From assembly GCA_019422485.1 (NCBI GenBank), contig JAHZDG010000042.1, positions 1 through 9,140 on the forward strand: DNA of 9,140 bases, given 5' to 3'. The position numbers were made by a program, and so were the translations under genes. Positions 1 through 8,000 of this stretch are shown piece after piece. The first letter of the stretch is position 1, and each line of letters opens with the position of its first letter. This DNA is from Alistipes sp. Its GTDB lineage: Bacteria > Bacteroidota > Bacteroidia > Bacteroidales > Rikenellaceae. The notes under the pieces are model-generated. The model was not told the DNA's origin and did not search any database. It saw only the letters and a list, made by a program, of their open reading frames with translations.

Positions 1-474
1 AGTCAGGATTCGAGCGGCGGCCTGATCGAGTGCCGGGTGCAAGGTGTCCCGGTGGGCTGGGGTGAACCTTTCTTCGATTCGGCGGAGAGCGTGATCGCTC
101 ATTTGCTCTTTTCGGTTCCGGCGGTCAAAGGCGTGGAATTCGGAAGCGGTTTTGCGGCCGCTCGTATGAAAGGGAGCGAACATAACGACCCGATTGTGTC
201 GATGGATGGAACCACCGCGACGAATCATGCCGGCGGAATCGTGGGAGGCATTACCAATGGGAACGAGATCGTCGTTCGGGCTGCAATCAAGCCGACGGCC
301 AGTATTTCGTCGCCCCAGATGACCCTCTCGACCGAAACTGGACGTCCTGAAAAACTGATTGTCAAAGGACGTCATGACGCATGCATCGCCATGCGGGCTC
401 CGGTGGTCGTCGAGGCGGCCGTGGCGATCGCCCTTTGCGATCTGAGCCTGATTGCCAAAGCACAGGGCTTGTGA
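1..474 (+). CDS. aroC: Chorismate synthase, C-terminal part (5' end outside window)
   Basis: Chorismate synthase converts 5-enolpyruvylshikimate-3-phosphate to chorismate with reduced FMN, the last step of the cytoplasmic shikimate pathway. The frame is open from base 1, so 157 residues of a family usually about 350-400 long are present. Visible family motifs are RMKGSEHND, the glycine-rich TNHAGGIVGGITNG stretch, the RAAIKPTASI segment that follows it, and GRHDACIAMRAPVVVEA near the C-terminus, which carries conserved basic and acidic active-site residues. The C-terminus is intact and ends in TGA. No terminator-like hairpin with a T-run follows, and the next gene has its own promoter in the 69-base gap. 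The gene is ordinary apart from being cut by the window edge, and the identification is firm. Confidence 0.96.
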   Translation, partial: SQDSSGGLIECRVQGVPVGWGEPFFDSAESVIAHLLFSVPAVKGVEFGSGFAAARMKGSEHNDPIVSMDGTTATNHAGGIVGGITNGNEIVVRAAIKPTASISSPQMTLSTETGRPEKLIVKGRHDACIAMRAPVVVEAAVAIALCDLSLIAKAQGL

Positions 475-492
475 CGAAATGGAGCGAGTTTT

Positions 493-523
493 TTTGCATT
501 TCACTGAAAAATATATACATTTG
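493..523 (+). promoter_or_regulatory. Bacteroidota-type promoter for the DUF177-rpmF-plsX-fabH operon
   Basis: A TTTG box (493-496) lies exactly 19 bases before TACATTTG (516-523), which matches the Bacteroidota primary-sigma consensus TTTG-N19-21-TAnnTTTG at every fixed base. Transcription would start around 528-531, giving a leader of only about 15 bases before the ATG at 544. The element sits wholly in the gap after aroC. It suggests that the ribosome/lipid operon can be transcribed independently of aroC, although read-through from aroC is not excluded. Confidence 0.75.
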
Positions 524-543
524 TGGGCTGTTTTTGAAGAGCG

Positions 544-1119
544 ATGAGTGTTCTGAAAAATTATACCATTCCGTACAAGGGCTTGAAAGTTGGTAGTCAT
601 ACCTTTGAGTTCGAGGTGGATGACCGCTTCTTCCAAGCGTTCGAAGGGTCGGAACTGCATCGCGGCCACGGTCGGGTGAAAGTCGATCTGGAAAAACAGA
701 GCCGTATGATGAGTCTCGCTTTCGATATGGCGGGCGAAGTCGAAGTGGTTTGTGACCGTTGTCTGGAGGAATTCATGCTGCCGTTTGCCTATCAGGGTAC
801 GTTGCAGGTTCGTTTCTCCGAAACCGAACAGGAAAGCGACGGCGAAATCATGTGGATCAGCCCCAATGAAACCGAACTCAATCTGGCTCAGTATATTTAC
901 GAAAGTATTAGCCTGAGCCTCCCATATCAACGGGTGCATCCGATGGATGCCGAAGGACATAGCCTGTGTAATCCCGATATGCTGTCGCGTTTCAGGATTG
1001 TCAGTGAACAGGAGTTTGATCAGATCGTTCAACAGGCTACGCATCCCGAACAAACCGCCGGGGATAATCCCTGGAGTGCTCTGGAAAAGGTGAAAGAAGA
1101 ACTGGAAAAGAATAAATAG
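544..1119 (+). CDS. yceD: YceD/DUF177 family protein, 23S rRNA accumulation or L32-linked factor
   Basis: This 191-residue protein belongs to the YceD/DUF177 family, whose gene almost always lies directly upstream of rpmF. In other bacteria and plants the family is linked to 23S rRNA accumulation or processing and to ribosome assembly; the exact biochemistry is not settled. The family hallmark is the CDRC pair (Cys70 and Cys73) followed by LEEF in the middle of the protein. The region after it is acidic, and the C-terminus, rich in Lys and Glu (KVKEELEKNK), is probably a charged helix. There is no signal peptide or membrane segment, so the protein should be cytoplasmic. The ATG at 544 follows the promoter at 493-523 by about 20 bases and is the only sensible start. 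It is the first gene of the operon, 24 bases before rpmF. The family assignment is firm; the molecular role comes from homologues. Confidence 0.88.
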   Translation: MSVLKNYTIPYKGLKVGSHTFEFEVDDRFFQAFEGSELHRGHGRVKVDLEKQSRMMSLAFDMAGEVEVVCDRCLEEFMLPFAYQGTLQVRFSETEQESDGEIMWISPNETELNLAQYIYESISLSLPYQRVHPMDAEGHSLCNPDMLSRFRIVSEQEFDQIVQQATHPEQTAGDNPWSALEKVKEELEKNK

Positions 1120-1143
1120 GAATTTTATTAAAACGAATTTATA

Positions 1144-1326
1144 ATGGCACATCCTAAGCACAAAGTCTCCAGCACGAGAAGAGACAAAAGAAGAACGCAT
1201 TACAAAGCCGCTGTACCCAACGTGGTTACTTGTCCGAACTGCGGCGCAGCTGTCCTGTATCACCGGGTTTGCCCCGAATGCGGCTTCTACCGGGGACGGA
1301 TCGCTATCGAAAAGAAAGCCGAATAA
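1144..1326 (+). CDS. rpmF: Large-subunit ribosomal protein bL32
   Basis: bL32 is a small protein of the 50S ribosomal subunit. The 60-residue product has the usual length and layout. The basic N-terminal tail starts MAHPKHKVSSTRRDKRR and contacts rRNA. A zinc ribbon follows, with Cys30, Cys33, Cys43 and Cys46 (CPNC...CPEC). All four cysteines are present, so this is the zinc-binding (C+) form rather than the zinc-independent paralogue some bacteria use when zinc is scarce. It sits 24 bases after the YceD gene and 21 bases before plsX, so it is surely co-transcribed with them. No separate promoter is visible. Confidence 0.97.
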   Translation: MAHPKHKVSSTRRDKRRTHYKAAVPNVVTCPNCGAAVLYHRVCPECGFYRGRIAIEKKAE

Positions 1327-1347
1327 TATCGCTCGCGGAAAGCCCCA

Positions 1348-2301
1348 ATGACTATGATAAAAATAGGAGTTGACGCGATGGGCGGAGATTTTGCTCCCGA
1401 AGCTACGGTTTTGGGAGCTATTGCTGCTTTGCGGGAAATCGAACCCCAAAGCCGCATCGTGCTGTTCGGCGATAAAGACCGCATTACCGAAATCTTGGAA
1501 CGGGAACACGTCTCAGTCGACAGTTTCGAAATCGTGCCTACGAGCGAAGTGATCGAAATGGGCGACAACCCGACCCAAACATTCAGTAAAAAGACCGATT
1601 CGAGCATCGTTGTGGGATTCATGCATCTGATGAACGGCAAAATCGACGGCTTCGCCAGCGCCGGTAGCACCGGTGCGATGATGGTGGGATGTATGTACAC
1701 CGTCAAACAGATCGAAGGCGTGATTCGGCCGGCTATTTCGTCGCTGGCTCCCACGTTGGATGGCGGAGGCGTCTTGCTGCTGGATGTCGGTCTGAATGTG
1801 GACTGCAAACCCGACGTGTTGTATCAGTACGGAATCATTGGAAGCACCTATGCCAAAAGCGTCATGGGTAAGGATGCTCCCCGCGTCGCCCTGTTGAATA
1901 TCGGAGAAGAGAAGGAAAAAGGCAACCTCCAGACCAAAGCGGCTTATGAGCTGATGGAAGGAAGTCAGGATTTCAACTTTGTGGGCAATATTGAAGCGAA
2001 ACATTTGTTTGACGGGACCATTGCCGATGTAGTGGTATGCGACGGCTTTGTCGGTAATACCATTCTGAAGCAGACCGAAGGCTTTTATTTGATGGCACAG
2101 GCCCAGGGGTTGCAAAACACCTTCTTCGATCATTACAATTATGAAAACGTGGGAGGTACGCCCGTGTTGGGAATCAACTCGACGGTTCTGATCGGACACG
2201 GTTGTTCCAGCCCCCTGGCTATCAAGAATATGATCCTCCAGACCGAAAAAACGATTAAGGCTGGAGTGGCTGACAAACTACGAGAAATTTTTAAACGATG
2301 A
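1348..2301 (+). CDS. plsX: Phosphate acyltransferase PlsX
   Basis: PlsX makes acyl-phosphate from acyl-ACP and inorganic phosphate. PlsY then uses acyl-phosphate to acylate glycerol-3-phosphate, the first step of phospholipid synthesis. The 317-residue product is within the normal range (about 310-350). It begins with the diagnostic IGVDAMGGDFAPEA motif. Other family stretches are GFASAGSTGAMM near residue 110 and VVCDGFVGNTILK in the C-terminal half. PlsX is soluble and associates peripherally with the membrane; no transmembrane helix is seen. Two in-frame ATGs (1348 and 1354) could serve as start. The first is listed, but the second would put IKIGVDAMGG almost at the N-terminus and is equally possible. 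The TGA stop overlaps the fabH ATG (ATGA), which suggests translational coupling. Confidence 0.96.
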   Translation: MTMIKIGVDAMGGDFAPEATVLGAIAALREIEPQSRIVLFGDKDRITEILEREHVSVDSFEIVPTSEVIEMGDNPTQTFSKKTDSSIVVGFMHLMNGKIDGFASAGSTGAMMVGCMYTVKQIEGVIRPAISSLAPTLDGGGVLLLDVGLNVDCKPDVLYQYGIIGSTYAKSVMGKDAPRVALLNIGEEKEKGNLQTKAAYELMEGSQDFNFVGNIEAKHLFDGTIADVVVCDGFVGNTILKQTEGFYLMAQAQGLQNTFFDHYNYENVGGTPVLGINSTVLIGHGCSSPLAIKNMILQTEKTIKAGVADKLREIFKR

Positions 2302-3314
2302 CGAAAAAAATCACCGCAGCGATCACCGGAACGGGTGCCTACCTGCCCGATTATATCCTTGACAATTTCGAATTGAGCCGAATGGTGGATACTTCCGATG
2401 AGTGGATCATGTCCCGTATCGGCATCAAAACCCGACATATCCTCAAAGGCGAAGGTCTGGGAACCTCTTATATGGGGGAACGCGCCGTGCGCGACTTGTT
2501 GGAAAAAACCGGCACCGATCCCCTGGACGTGCAAATGGTTATTTGTGCGACCGTAACGCCCGATATGCTCTTCCCTTCGACGGCGAATTTGATCTGCTAT
2601 AAAACGGGGATGAAAAATGCTTTCGGGTTCGACCTGTCGGCTGCGTGCAGCGGTTTCCTGTTCGCACTGAATACCGCCGCCAAGTACATCGAAAGCGGAA
2701 CCTTCAAAAAGGTGATTGTGGTCGGAGGTGATAAAATGTCGTCGATCATTAACTATGAGGATCGCAATACCTGTCCGATCTTTGGGGACGGGGCTGCAGC
2801 CGTACTGCTCGAAGCCAATACCGAAGGATTTGGTTTGTTGGATGCCGATCTGCATTCGGATGGCGGTGGCGGCCAGCACCTGTATATGAAAGCCGGTGGT
2901 TCGGCTTATCCGGCTACCCATGAAACGGTCGAAAATAAATGGCACTATGTGCATCAGGACGGTCCGATGGTCTTTAAGGCTGCGGTTTCCAATATGGCCG
3001 ATACCTCAGTGGCCGTGATGGAACGCAACAACCTGACGCCGGACGATATTCGCTATTTGGTACCTCATCAGGCCAACCTGCGTATTATCGATGCTACGGC
3101 CAATCGTATGGGCTTGCCGCGGGAAAAATGCATGATCAATATCGATAAATTCGGAAATACCACGGCTGCTACCATTCCGTTGTGTCTGTGGGATTATGAA
3201 AGTCGCTTGTGCAAGGGTGACAATCTGATCTTGGCTGCATTCGGAGGTGGATATACCTGGGGTGCTATTTACCTCAAGTGGGCATACGACGGCGGTAACT
3301 TCTCCAAAGAATAG
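2298..3314 (+). CDS. fabH: Beta-ketoacyl-ACP synthase III (KAS III)
   Basis: FabH condenses an acyl-CoA primer with malonyl-ACP to start type II fatty-acid synthesis in the cytoplasm. The 338-residue product has the complete thiolase-fold catalytic triad: Cys117 in AACSGF, His257 in VPHQAN and Asn287 in GNTTAAT. The 30-residue His-Asn spacing equals that in the E. coli enzyme. It ends with the expected glycine-rich AAFGGGYTWGA segment. The protein is a little longer than the E. coli enzyme (about 317 residues), with extra residues around positions 180-220 (GGGGQHLYMKAGGSAYP and following), which I believe is usual in Bacteroidota. The ATG overlaps the plsX stop by four bases. fabH is the last gene of the operon; in many relatives era and der come next, but here a non-coding stretch and a tRNA follow. 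Confidence 0.95.
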   Translation: MTKKITAAITGTGAYLPDYILDNFELSRMVDTSDEWIMSRIGIKTRHILKGEGLGTSYMGERAVRDLLEKTGTDPLDVQMVICATVTPDMLFPSTANLICYKTGMKNAFGFDLSAACSGFLFALNTAAKYIESGTFKKVIVVGGDKMSSIINYEDRNTCPIFGDGAAAVLLEANTEGFGLLDADLHSDGGGGQHLYMKAGGSAYPATHETVENKWHYVHQDGPMVFKAAVSNMADTSVAVMERNNLTPDDIRYLVPHQANLRIIDATANRMGLPREKCMINIDKFGNTTAATIPLCLWDYESRLCKGDNLILAAFGGGYTWGAIYLKWAYDGGNFSKE

Positions 3315-3476
3315 CTGTTCCTTTCTCGGTGCTTCGACTCGGGCGAAAGGAAGCCGGGCCTGCGAGGCACAAAAACGAGGGATGCGTGAATACGGAGTTG
3401 TTGAAGTCGTTTTAGAGAACGCCGAAATTGTTCGAAACATTGAACTCCGGTACGGGCCTCTAAAATATACGGTTAA
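3315..3476 (+). other. Non-coding spacer between fabH and tRNA-Arg with several inverted repeats
   Basis: These 162 bases hold no convincing gene. Directly after the fabH stop, TTCCTTTC (3318-3325) is a perfect inverted repeat of GAAAGGAA (3345-3352), giving an 8-bp stem with a 19-base loop but no T-run behind it. Further on, CGGAGTT (3393-3399) pairs with AACTCCG (3443-3449), and TTTTAGAG (3410-3417) pairs with CTCTAAAA (3458-3465). These two stems interlock, as in an H-type pseudoknot. GGCCT/AGGCC (3455-3459/3476-3480) is a shorter repeat that reaches into the tRNA. The stretch could be the 3' untranslated region of fabH, the promoter and leader of the tRNA, or an uncharacterised structured RNA. 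I could not match it to a known RNA family, and a clear Bacteroidota promoter for the tRNA is not visible. Confidence 0.45.
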
Positions 3477-3551
3477 GGCCTTGTAGTTCAAGGGATAGAA
3501 CGATAGTTTCCTAAACTGTAAATTCGCGTTCGAGTCGCGACAGGGCTACCA
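3477..3551 (+). tRNA. tRNA-Arg, anticodon CCT
   Basis: A complete cloverleaf can be drawn. The acceptor stem GGCCTTG/CAGGGCT has seven pairs, two of them G-U (3477-3483 with 3541-3547). The D stem is GTTC/GAAC (3486-3489/3498-3501) with an eight-base loop. The anticodon stem is ATAGT/ACTGT (3503-3507/3515-3519), enclosing loop TTCCTAA with anticodon CCT at 3510-3512. The variable loop has four bases. The T stem TCGCG/CGCGA (3524-3528/3536-3540) has loop TTCGAGT. Discriminator A is at 3548, and the CCA end is encoded in the DNA (3549-3551). Anticodon CCU reads the AGG arginine codon. A strong terminator begins right behind the CCA. The two G-U pairs in the acceptor stem are mildly unusual but do not suggest a broken gene. 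Confidence 0.93.
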
Positions 3552-3552
3552 C

Positions 3553-3593
3553 AACACCTCTCTGGTTTGAGAAAACCGGAGAGGTGTTTTTTT
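3553..3593 (+). terminator. Intrinsic terminator after tRNA-Arg
   Basis: A 14-base arm (3555-3568, starting CACCTCTC) pairs with 3573-3586 (ending GAGAGGTG), with one T-G wobble and a four-base GAGA loop. Seven T residues follow at 3587-3593. It begins two bases after the tRNA CCA end, so it ends the tRNA transcript and any read-through from the fabH operon. It separates that operon from the sugar-related genes downstream. Confidence 0.93.
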
Positions 3594-3676
3594 GTGTTTG
3601 TTTTTTTTGTGTCTGTAAAATGATTGCAGCTCGTTTTTCCGCGCAGCCCGACAGGCGACGTTGAACAAAAAACAGA

Positions 3677-3688
3677 CTGACGTGTCAG
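3677..3688. promoter_or_regulatory. Inverted repeat CTGAC-GT-GTCAG, candidate operator
   Basis: This is a perfect 5-2-5 inverted repeat in the intergenic region before the oxidoreductase gene. Its right half (3685-3688) lies exactly 19 bases before the -7 element at 3708-3715, where a TTTG -33 box would be expected but is absent. A dimeric regulator bound here could block the promoter or substitute for the missing -33 contact. No regulator gene lies in the window, and an IR this short can occur by chance. Confidence 0.4.
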
Positions 3689-3707
3689 AGATTTAACGTA
3701 AAAGTCG

Positions 3708-3715
3708 TATATTTG
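3708..3715 (+). promoter_or_regulatory. -7 promoter element of the oxidoreductase/DUF1080 unit
   Basis: TATATTTG matches the Bacteroidota -7 consensus TAnnTTTG at all fixed positions. It would place the transcription start near 3720-3723, leaving a leader of roughly 60 bases before the ATG at 3781. The -33 region has no TTTG, so the promoter is probably weak or depends on an activator. The T-rich stretch 3597-3610 belongs to the tail of the preceding terminator region and is too far upstream to serve as -33. Confidence 0.55.
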
Positions 3716-3780
3716 AACAATGGGCCTTGTGCCCTGACTTTTCTGTTACAGTATACCGAAATCATCAAAATAACGGATCG

Positions 3781-5034
3781 ATGAAAAGAAGAGATTTTTT
3801 GAAAACTTTCGCGGGAATGGCCGCTTTAACCGTTGTGCCTCGTCATGTCTTGGGCGGGCCCGGATATACGGCTCCCAGTGACCAATTGACGAAGGGGATC
3901 ATTGGGGTCGGTGGTATGGGCCGCGGGCATTATGGCTATGCCGGAACTCGTTTGGTGGCGATTTGCGACGTGGACCAAAATCACCTGGATGCCGGTCTTC
4001 AGTTGGCCGGAGAAAAAATTGCCGCCTATCACGATTATCGCAAACTGATCGAAGATCCCAATGTCGATATCGTTCATATCGCTACGCCTCCGCATTGGCA
4101 TGGAATCATGGCGGCGGATGCCGCTCGGGCCGGTAAAGATATCTGGTGCGAAAAACCCATGACGCGTACCATTGGCGAAGGGAAACGAGTGGTGGAAGCC
4201 ATCAAACAGAATGGCAATATTTTCCGTTTGAACACCTGGTTCCGTTTTACAGATAATTTTTACGGCATGAATACCACGGTGGCCAAGATCAAAAAACTGG
4301 TGGACAGTGGTCTGCTGGGATGGCCTCTGAAGGTGACGATCAGCAAACATACCGGATTTAACTGGAAATTCTTCTGGGTCGGGGAAACCGTTCTTCCGGA
4401 ACAGAAAGTACCGGCTGAACTCGATTACGACATGTGGTTGGGGCCGGCTCCTTATAAACCCTACAACTCTCACCGTGTGCATTCGACTTTCCGTGGGTAT
4501 TGGGATTACGATGCCGGTGGTCTGGGCGATATGGGACAGCACTACATCGACCCGGTTCAGTATTTCCTGGGCAAGGACGATACCAGCCCGATCTCTGTGG
4601 AAATCGATGCGCCCCAACAACATCCAGATGCTGTGGGCACATGGCGTAAGATCGCCTATAAATACGAGGATGGTTGCCAGATCATTCTGTATGGAGAAGA
4701 CAACGGGGATCCCAACGACGCTTACATCGAAGGGCCTAACGGTAAATTGTATCCGAACTTCGAATGCGATATTCCGGATTGGGAACGTAAATTGGCAGAA
4801 TTCCCCGATCCGCTGCCGCAGGAAACCGATTTCGTTAAGTGCGTGCGGACCCGTCAGAAATTTGCGCTCAATGAACAGAATGCTTTCCGAAGCGCGACGA
4901 TTGTTAATATGGGGGCAGTAGCCCTGCGTTTGGGCCGCAACCTGAAGTTCGATCCCAAGACCTTGCTGTTTGTGGATGACGACGCAGCCAACCGCTTGAT
5001 CGATCAACCGATGCGTGCACCTTGGAAAATCTGA
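3781..5034 (+). CDS. Exported Gfo/Idh/MocA family oxidoreductase with Tat-type signal
   Basis: This 417-residue protein is an NAD(P)-dependent sugar oxidoreductase of the Gfo/Idh/MocA family. The N-terminus MKRRDFLKTFAGMAALTVV carries a twin-arginine motif (RRDFLK) and a hydrophobic stretch, which suggests Tat export of the folded, cofactor-loaded enzyme. The Rossmann fold follows with GVGGMG (residues 42-47). Asp at the end of the second strand (AICDVD) points to NAD binding. The family EKP motif is at 124-126, with Lys125 as the expected catalytic lysine. The C-terminal domain has GGLGDMGQH (246-254), with the usual Asp250 and His254. The ATG at 3781 is chosen because it starts the signal peptide; an upstream GTG at 3727 would bury it. 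The gene is 26 bases before the DUF1080 gene and clearly co-transcribed. In the likely model it oxidises C3 of a glycoside or returns the 3-keto sugar to its reduced form. The substrate is unknown. Confidence 0.88.
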   Translation: MKRRDFLKTFAGMAALTVVPRHVLGGPGYTAPSDQLTKGIIGVGGMGRGHYGYAGTRLVAICDVDQNHLDAGLQLAGEKIAAYHDYRKLIEDPNVDIVHIATPPHWHGIMAADAARAGKDIWCEKPMTRTIGEGKRVVEAIKQNGNIFRLNTWFRFTDNFYGMNTTVAKIKKLVDSGLLGWPLKVTISKHTGFNWKFFWVGETVLPEQKVPAELDYDMWLGPAPYKPYNSHRVHSTFRGYWDYDAGGLGDMGQHYIDPVQYFLGKDDTSPISVEIDAPQQHPDAVGTWRKIAYKYEDGCQIILYGEDNGDPNDAYIEGPNGKLYPNFECDIPDWERKLAEFPDPLPQETDFVKCVRTRQKFALNEQNAFRSATIVNMGAVALRLGRNLKFDPKTLLFVDDDAANRLIDQPMRAPWKI

Positions 5035-5060
5035 AAACCCGAATCCAAAAGAAAACAATC

Positions 5061-8000
5061 ATGAACATGAAAAAGATATTGTTGACGGTGGCCCTGGCGC
5101 TCACCGTAGTTGTGGCCGGAGCGCAGACCGCGGCCAATCGGACGCCACGGACCAAGGTGTCGGATGCGCTGGCATTGATGCCGGCTCCCGAAGGAGTCGA
5201 GTATAAGCGCCTGATGGAAGATCTGATCTCATCCGGTGCCGAGGGGGTGGATATGCTGACCTCGATGTTGGACAATACGAATAATGTACCGGTGGTATAT
5301 GCCTTGAGCGGTTGGGCCGCTTATGTGACGACTCCGGGCTATGAAAATTCGCGCAAAATGTTTGCCGAAGGGATCGTTCGGGCTTTGCAGGCCAGCAAGG
5401 ATCCTGAAATCAAAGCTTTTTACATCCGTTTGCTGCAACAGTGCGGTCAATCGGAAAGCGTGAAAGCGCTGGTAGACCTGGTCGATGATCCTCGTTTTGG
5501 GGATCCGGCTCGTTGTGCCCTGGAAGCTATTTCGCAAGCACGTAATGGTTTCCCGACCGTGTATACCGAAGCTCCGGTAACCCGTATCGGCAAGTTGTAT
5601 AACTTGGTTCAGTCGAAAGGGGCTGTGGCTTTGCCTCAATTGACCAAAGCAGCTATGGATGCTGATCGGAATTATCGCAATACGGCCTTACGTTTTGCCG
5701 CCCCTTATGCCGATGATGCATTTTACGCTACGCTGATTGCCCGTCTGCCGAAAGTGAAACCCGAAGTGAAAATCGATTGGATTACCTGGTTGGGTCTGCA
5801 GGGCGTCCAGGCGGCTGTGCCGGCCATTATGCCGTGGATCGGTGATGAAAATGTCGAATTGAGTTCGGCTGCCATGTGGGCTGCCATTCGTTTGAAAGCG
5901 GAAGGTCTCAACGCTCGTTTGATCGAAGTGCTTTCGGGAACTTCTACGCCGGATACCCTGCGCGAAATCGCTCGGGCATGTTTGTTGTCGTCTCCGGAAC
6001 CGGTGGTCGATGCCGTGGCTGAAGTGTTGACGGGAGGATCGGATGCCGGGAAAGTAGAGGCTCTGTCGATTCTGGCGGCCAAACGAGCCTCGGATAAAGC
6101 GACGGTAGTTTTGGACCTGACTTCGAGCCGGAATGCAGACGTGTCTGCGGCTGCTTATACGGCCCTGAAAGACGTGGTGACTCCGACCAATCTCGAAGCC
6201 TTGTATGGCTTGCTGGAAACGACTTCGGAAGAAAATCTGTCGAAGGTACAGGATGCGGTGATCGCTGCCTTGGAAGACATGCCCGTAGCTGAACGTGTGT
6301 CGGCGGTACAGGCCCAGATGGCTCGCAGCGAAGATAAAGCCGCCCGTTATTATGTGGTATTGGCCTCGACGGGCGATCCCTCGGTATTGGAAACCATTGC
6401 TCAGGGGTATCAACAGGGCGATGAGTTTGAAAAAACGCAGGCCATTGAAGCCTTGTTGGCATGGCCCGATGTGCAATCGACCTCCTATTTGTATGACATT
6501 GCCAAAGGAGGGGATACCGCCCATTTTGACGAAATTCTGTCGGGTTATGTCGCTCGGGTGAAAGCCAGCAGCGAAACGCCGGAAATGAAACAGATCATGC
6601 TGGGTGAAATGTTGGAACTGGCTCGTACGGCTGATCAGAAAAAATTGATCCTGTCGACCATGGCAACGAATCGTACGATGCAGGCTTTGATGACTTTGGG
6701 TAATTATTTGGACGATCCGGATCAAAGCGTGCGTCAGCTGGCGGCCGACAATATTTATAATATCGTGTCGGACCGTGGCGATTTGTATGGCCCGGCCATT
6801 CGCGAAGTGGCTGAAAAAGCTCTTCGGGCCAACGAAGGCCGTTTGGATGACTATGGTCGTTCGGCCGTGTTGGATCGACTGAAAACAATGCCTCAAGAAG
6901 GCGGTTGGGTGTCGATGTTCAACGGCAAAGACCTGACCGGTTGGAAAGGCTTGGTGGAAAATCCGATCAAACGGGCAGCCATGTCTCCGCAGGAACTGGC
7001 CGAAAAGCAAAAGGCTGCCGACGAAATCATGCGTCGTGATTGGGAAGTGATCGACGGTCTGTTGACGTTTACCGGCGACGGTTACGACAATATCTGCACG
7101 GAAAAACAGTATGGCGATTTCGAAATGTATGTCGACTGGCTGCTCTATCCCGACAGCGATGAAGCTGATGCCGGTATTTATCTGCGGGGTACTCCTCAGG
7201 TGCAGATGTGGGATACGGCCCGTCGCAATGTGGGTGCACAGGTGGGCTCTGGCGGTTTGTATAATAACAAGATCAACCCCAGTAAACCCTCTCACGTGGC
7301 CGATAATAAGTTGGGCCATTGGAATACGTTCTACATCAAAATGGTCGGTGACCGTGTAACGGTTGTGCTGAACGGTGAAAAGGTGGTGGACAATGTGATC
7401 CTGGAAAACTTTTGGGATCGTTCGTTGCCGATTCCTGCCATGGAGCAGATCGAGTTGCAGGCACATGGGACGCGGGTAGCTTACCGTAACCTCTGTATTC
7501 ATGAGTTGGAACGTCCTGAACCGTATCGCCTCTCGGAAGAGGAAGCCGCTGAAGGTTTCCGTCTGCTGTTCGACGGTCAGAATATGCATGAATGGACGGG
7601 GAATACCCAGGATTATGTCATGGAAAATGGAACCATTACGCTGCATCCGGCCAATGGACACGGAGGAAATCTCTACACCAAAGATGAGTTCGACAATTTC
7701 GTGTTCCGTTTCGAGTTTAAGCTGACGCCCGGGGCGAATAACGGATTGGGAATCCGGACCCCGATGGAAGGCGATGCTGCTTATGTTGGGATGGAGTTGC
7801 AGATCCTGGATAATGATGCTCCGATCTACAGCAAGCTCGAGCAGTATCAATATCACGGGTCGGTTTATGGGGTGATTCCGGCTAAACGGGGTGCCCTCAA
7901 ACCGATGGGAGAATGGAATTATCAGGAAGTGATTGCCGACGGAAATCACATCAAGGTGACGCTCAACGGTCAGGTGATTGTGGATGGAGATATTGCCAAG

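Noticed and set aside
475..502. GAAATG/CATTTC inverted repeat after aroC as a terminator
   Set aside because: It has only 6 bp and a 16-base loop, with the T-run inside the loop rather than after the stem, and it overlaps the promoter.
3326..3345. TTCGAC-GGG pattern resembling the 5' end of tmRNA
   Set aside because: The remaining tmRNA parts are missing: there is no tag-peptide frame, and the downstream tRNA is a complete tRNA-Arg with its own acceptor stem.
3247..3486. Plus-strand frame of 79 codons across the fabH end and the spacer, including a 34-residue piece starting with the ATG at 3382
   Set aside because: It overlaps the fabH 3' end in another frame and stops inside the tRNA. There is no recognisable product, and the inverted repeats explain the region better.
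3826..5058. Minus-strand open frame of 410 codons opposite the oxidoreductase
   Set aside because: The plus strand encodes a clear Gfo/Idh/MocA protein here; the antisense frame has no family signature.
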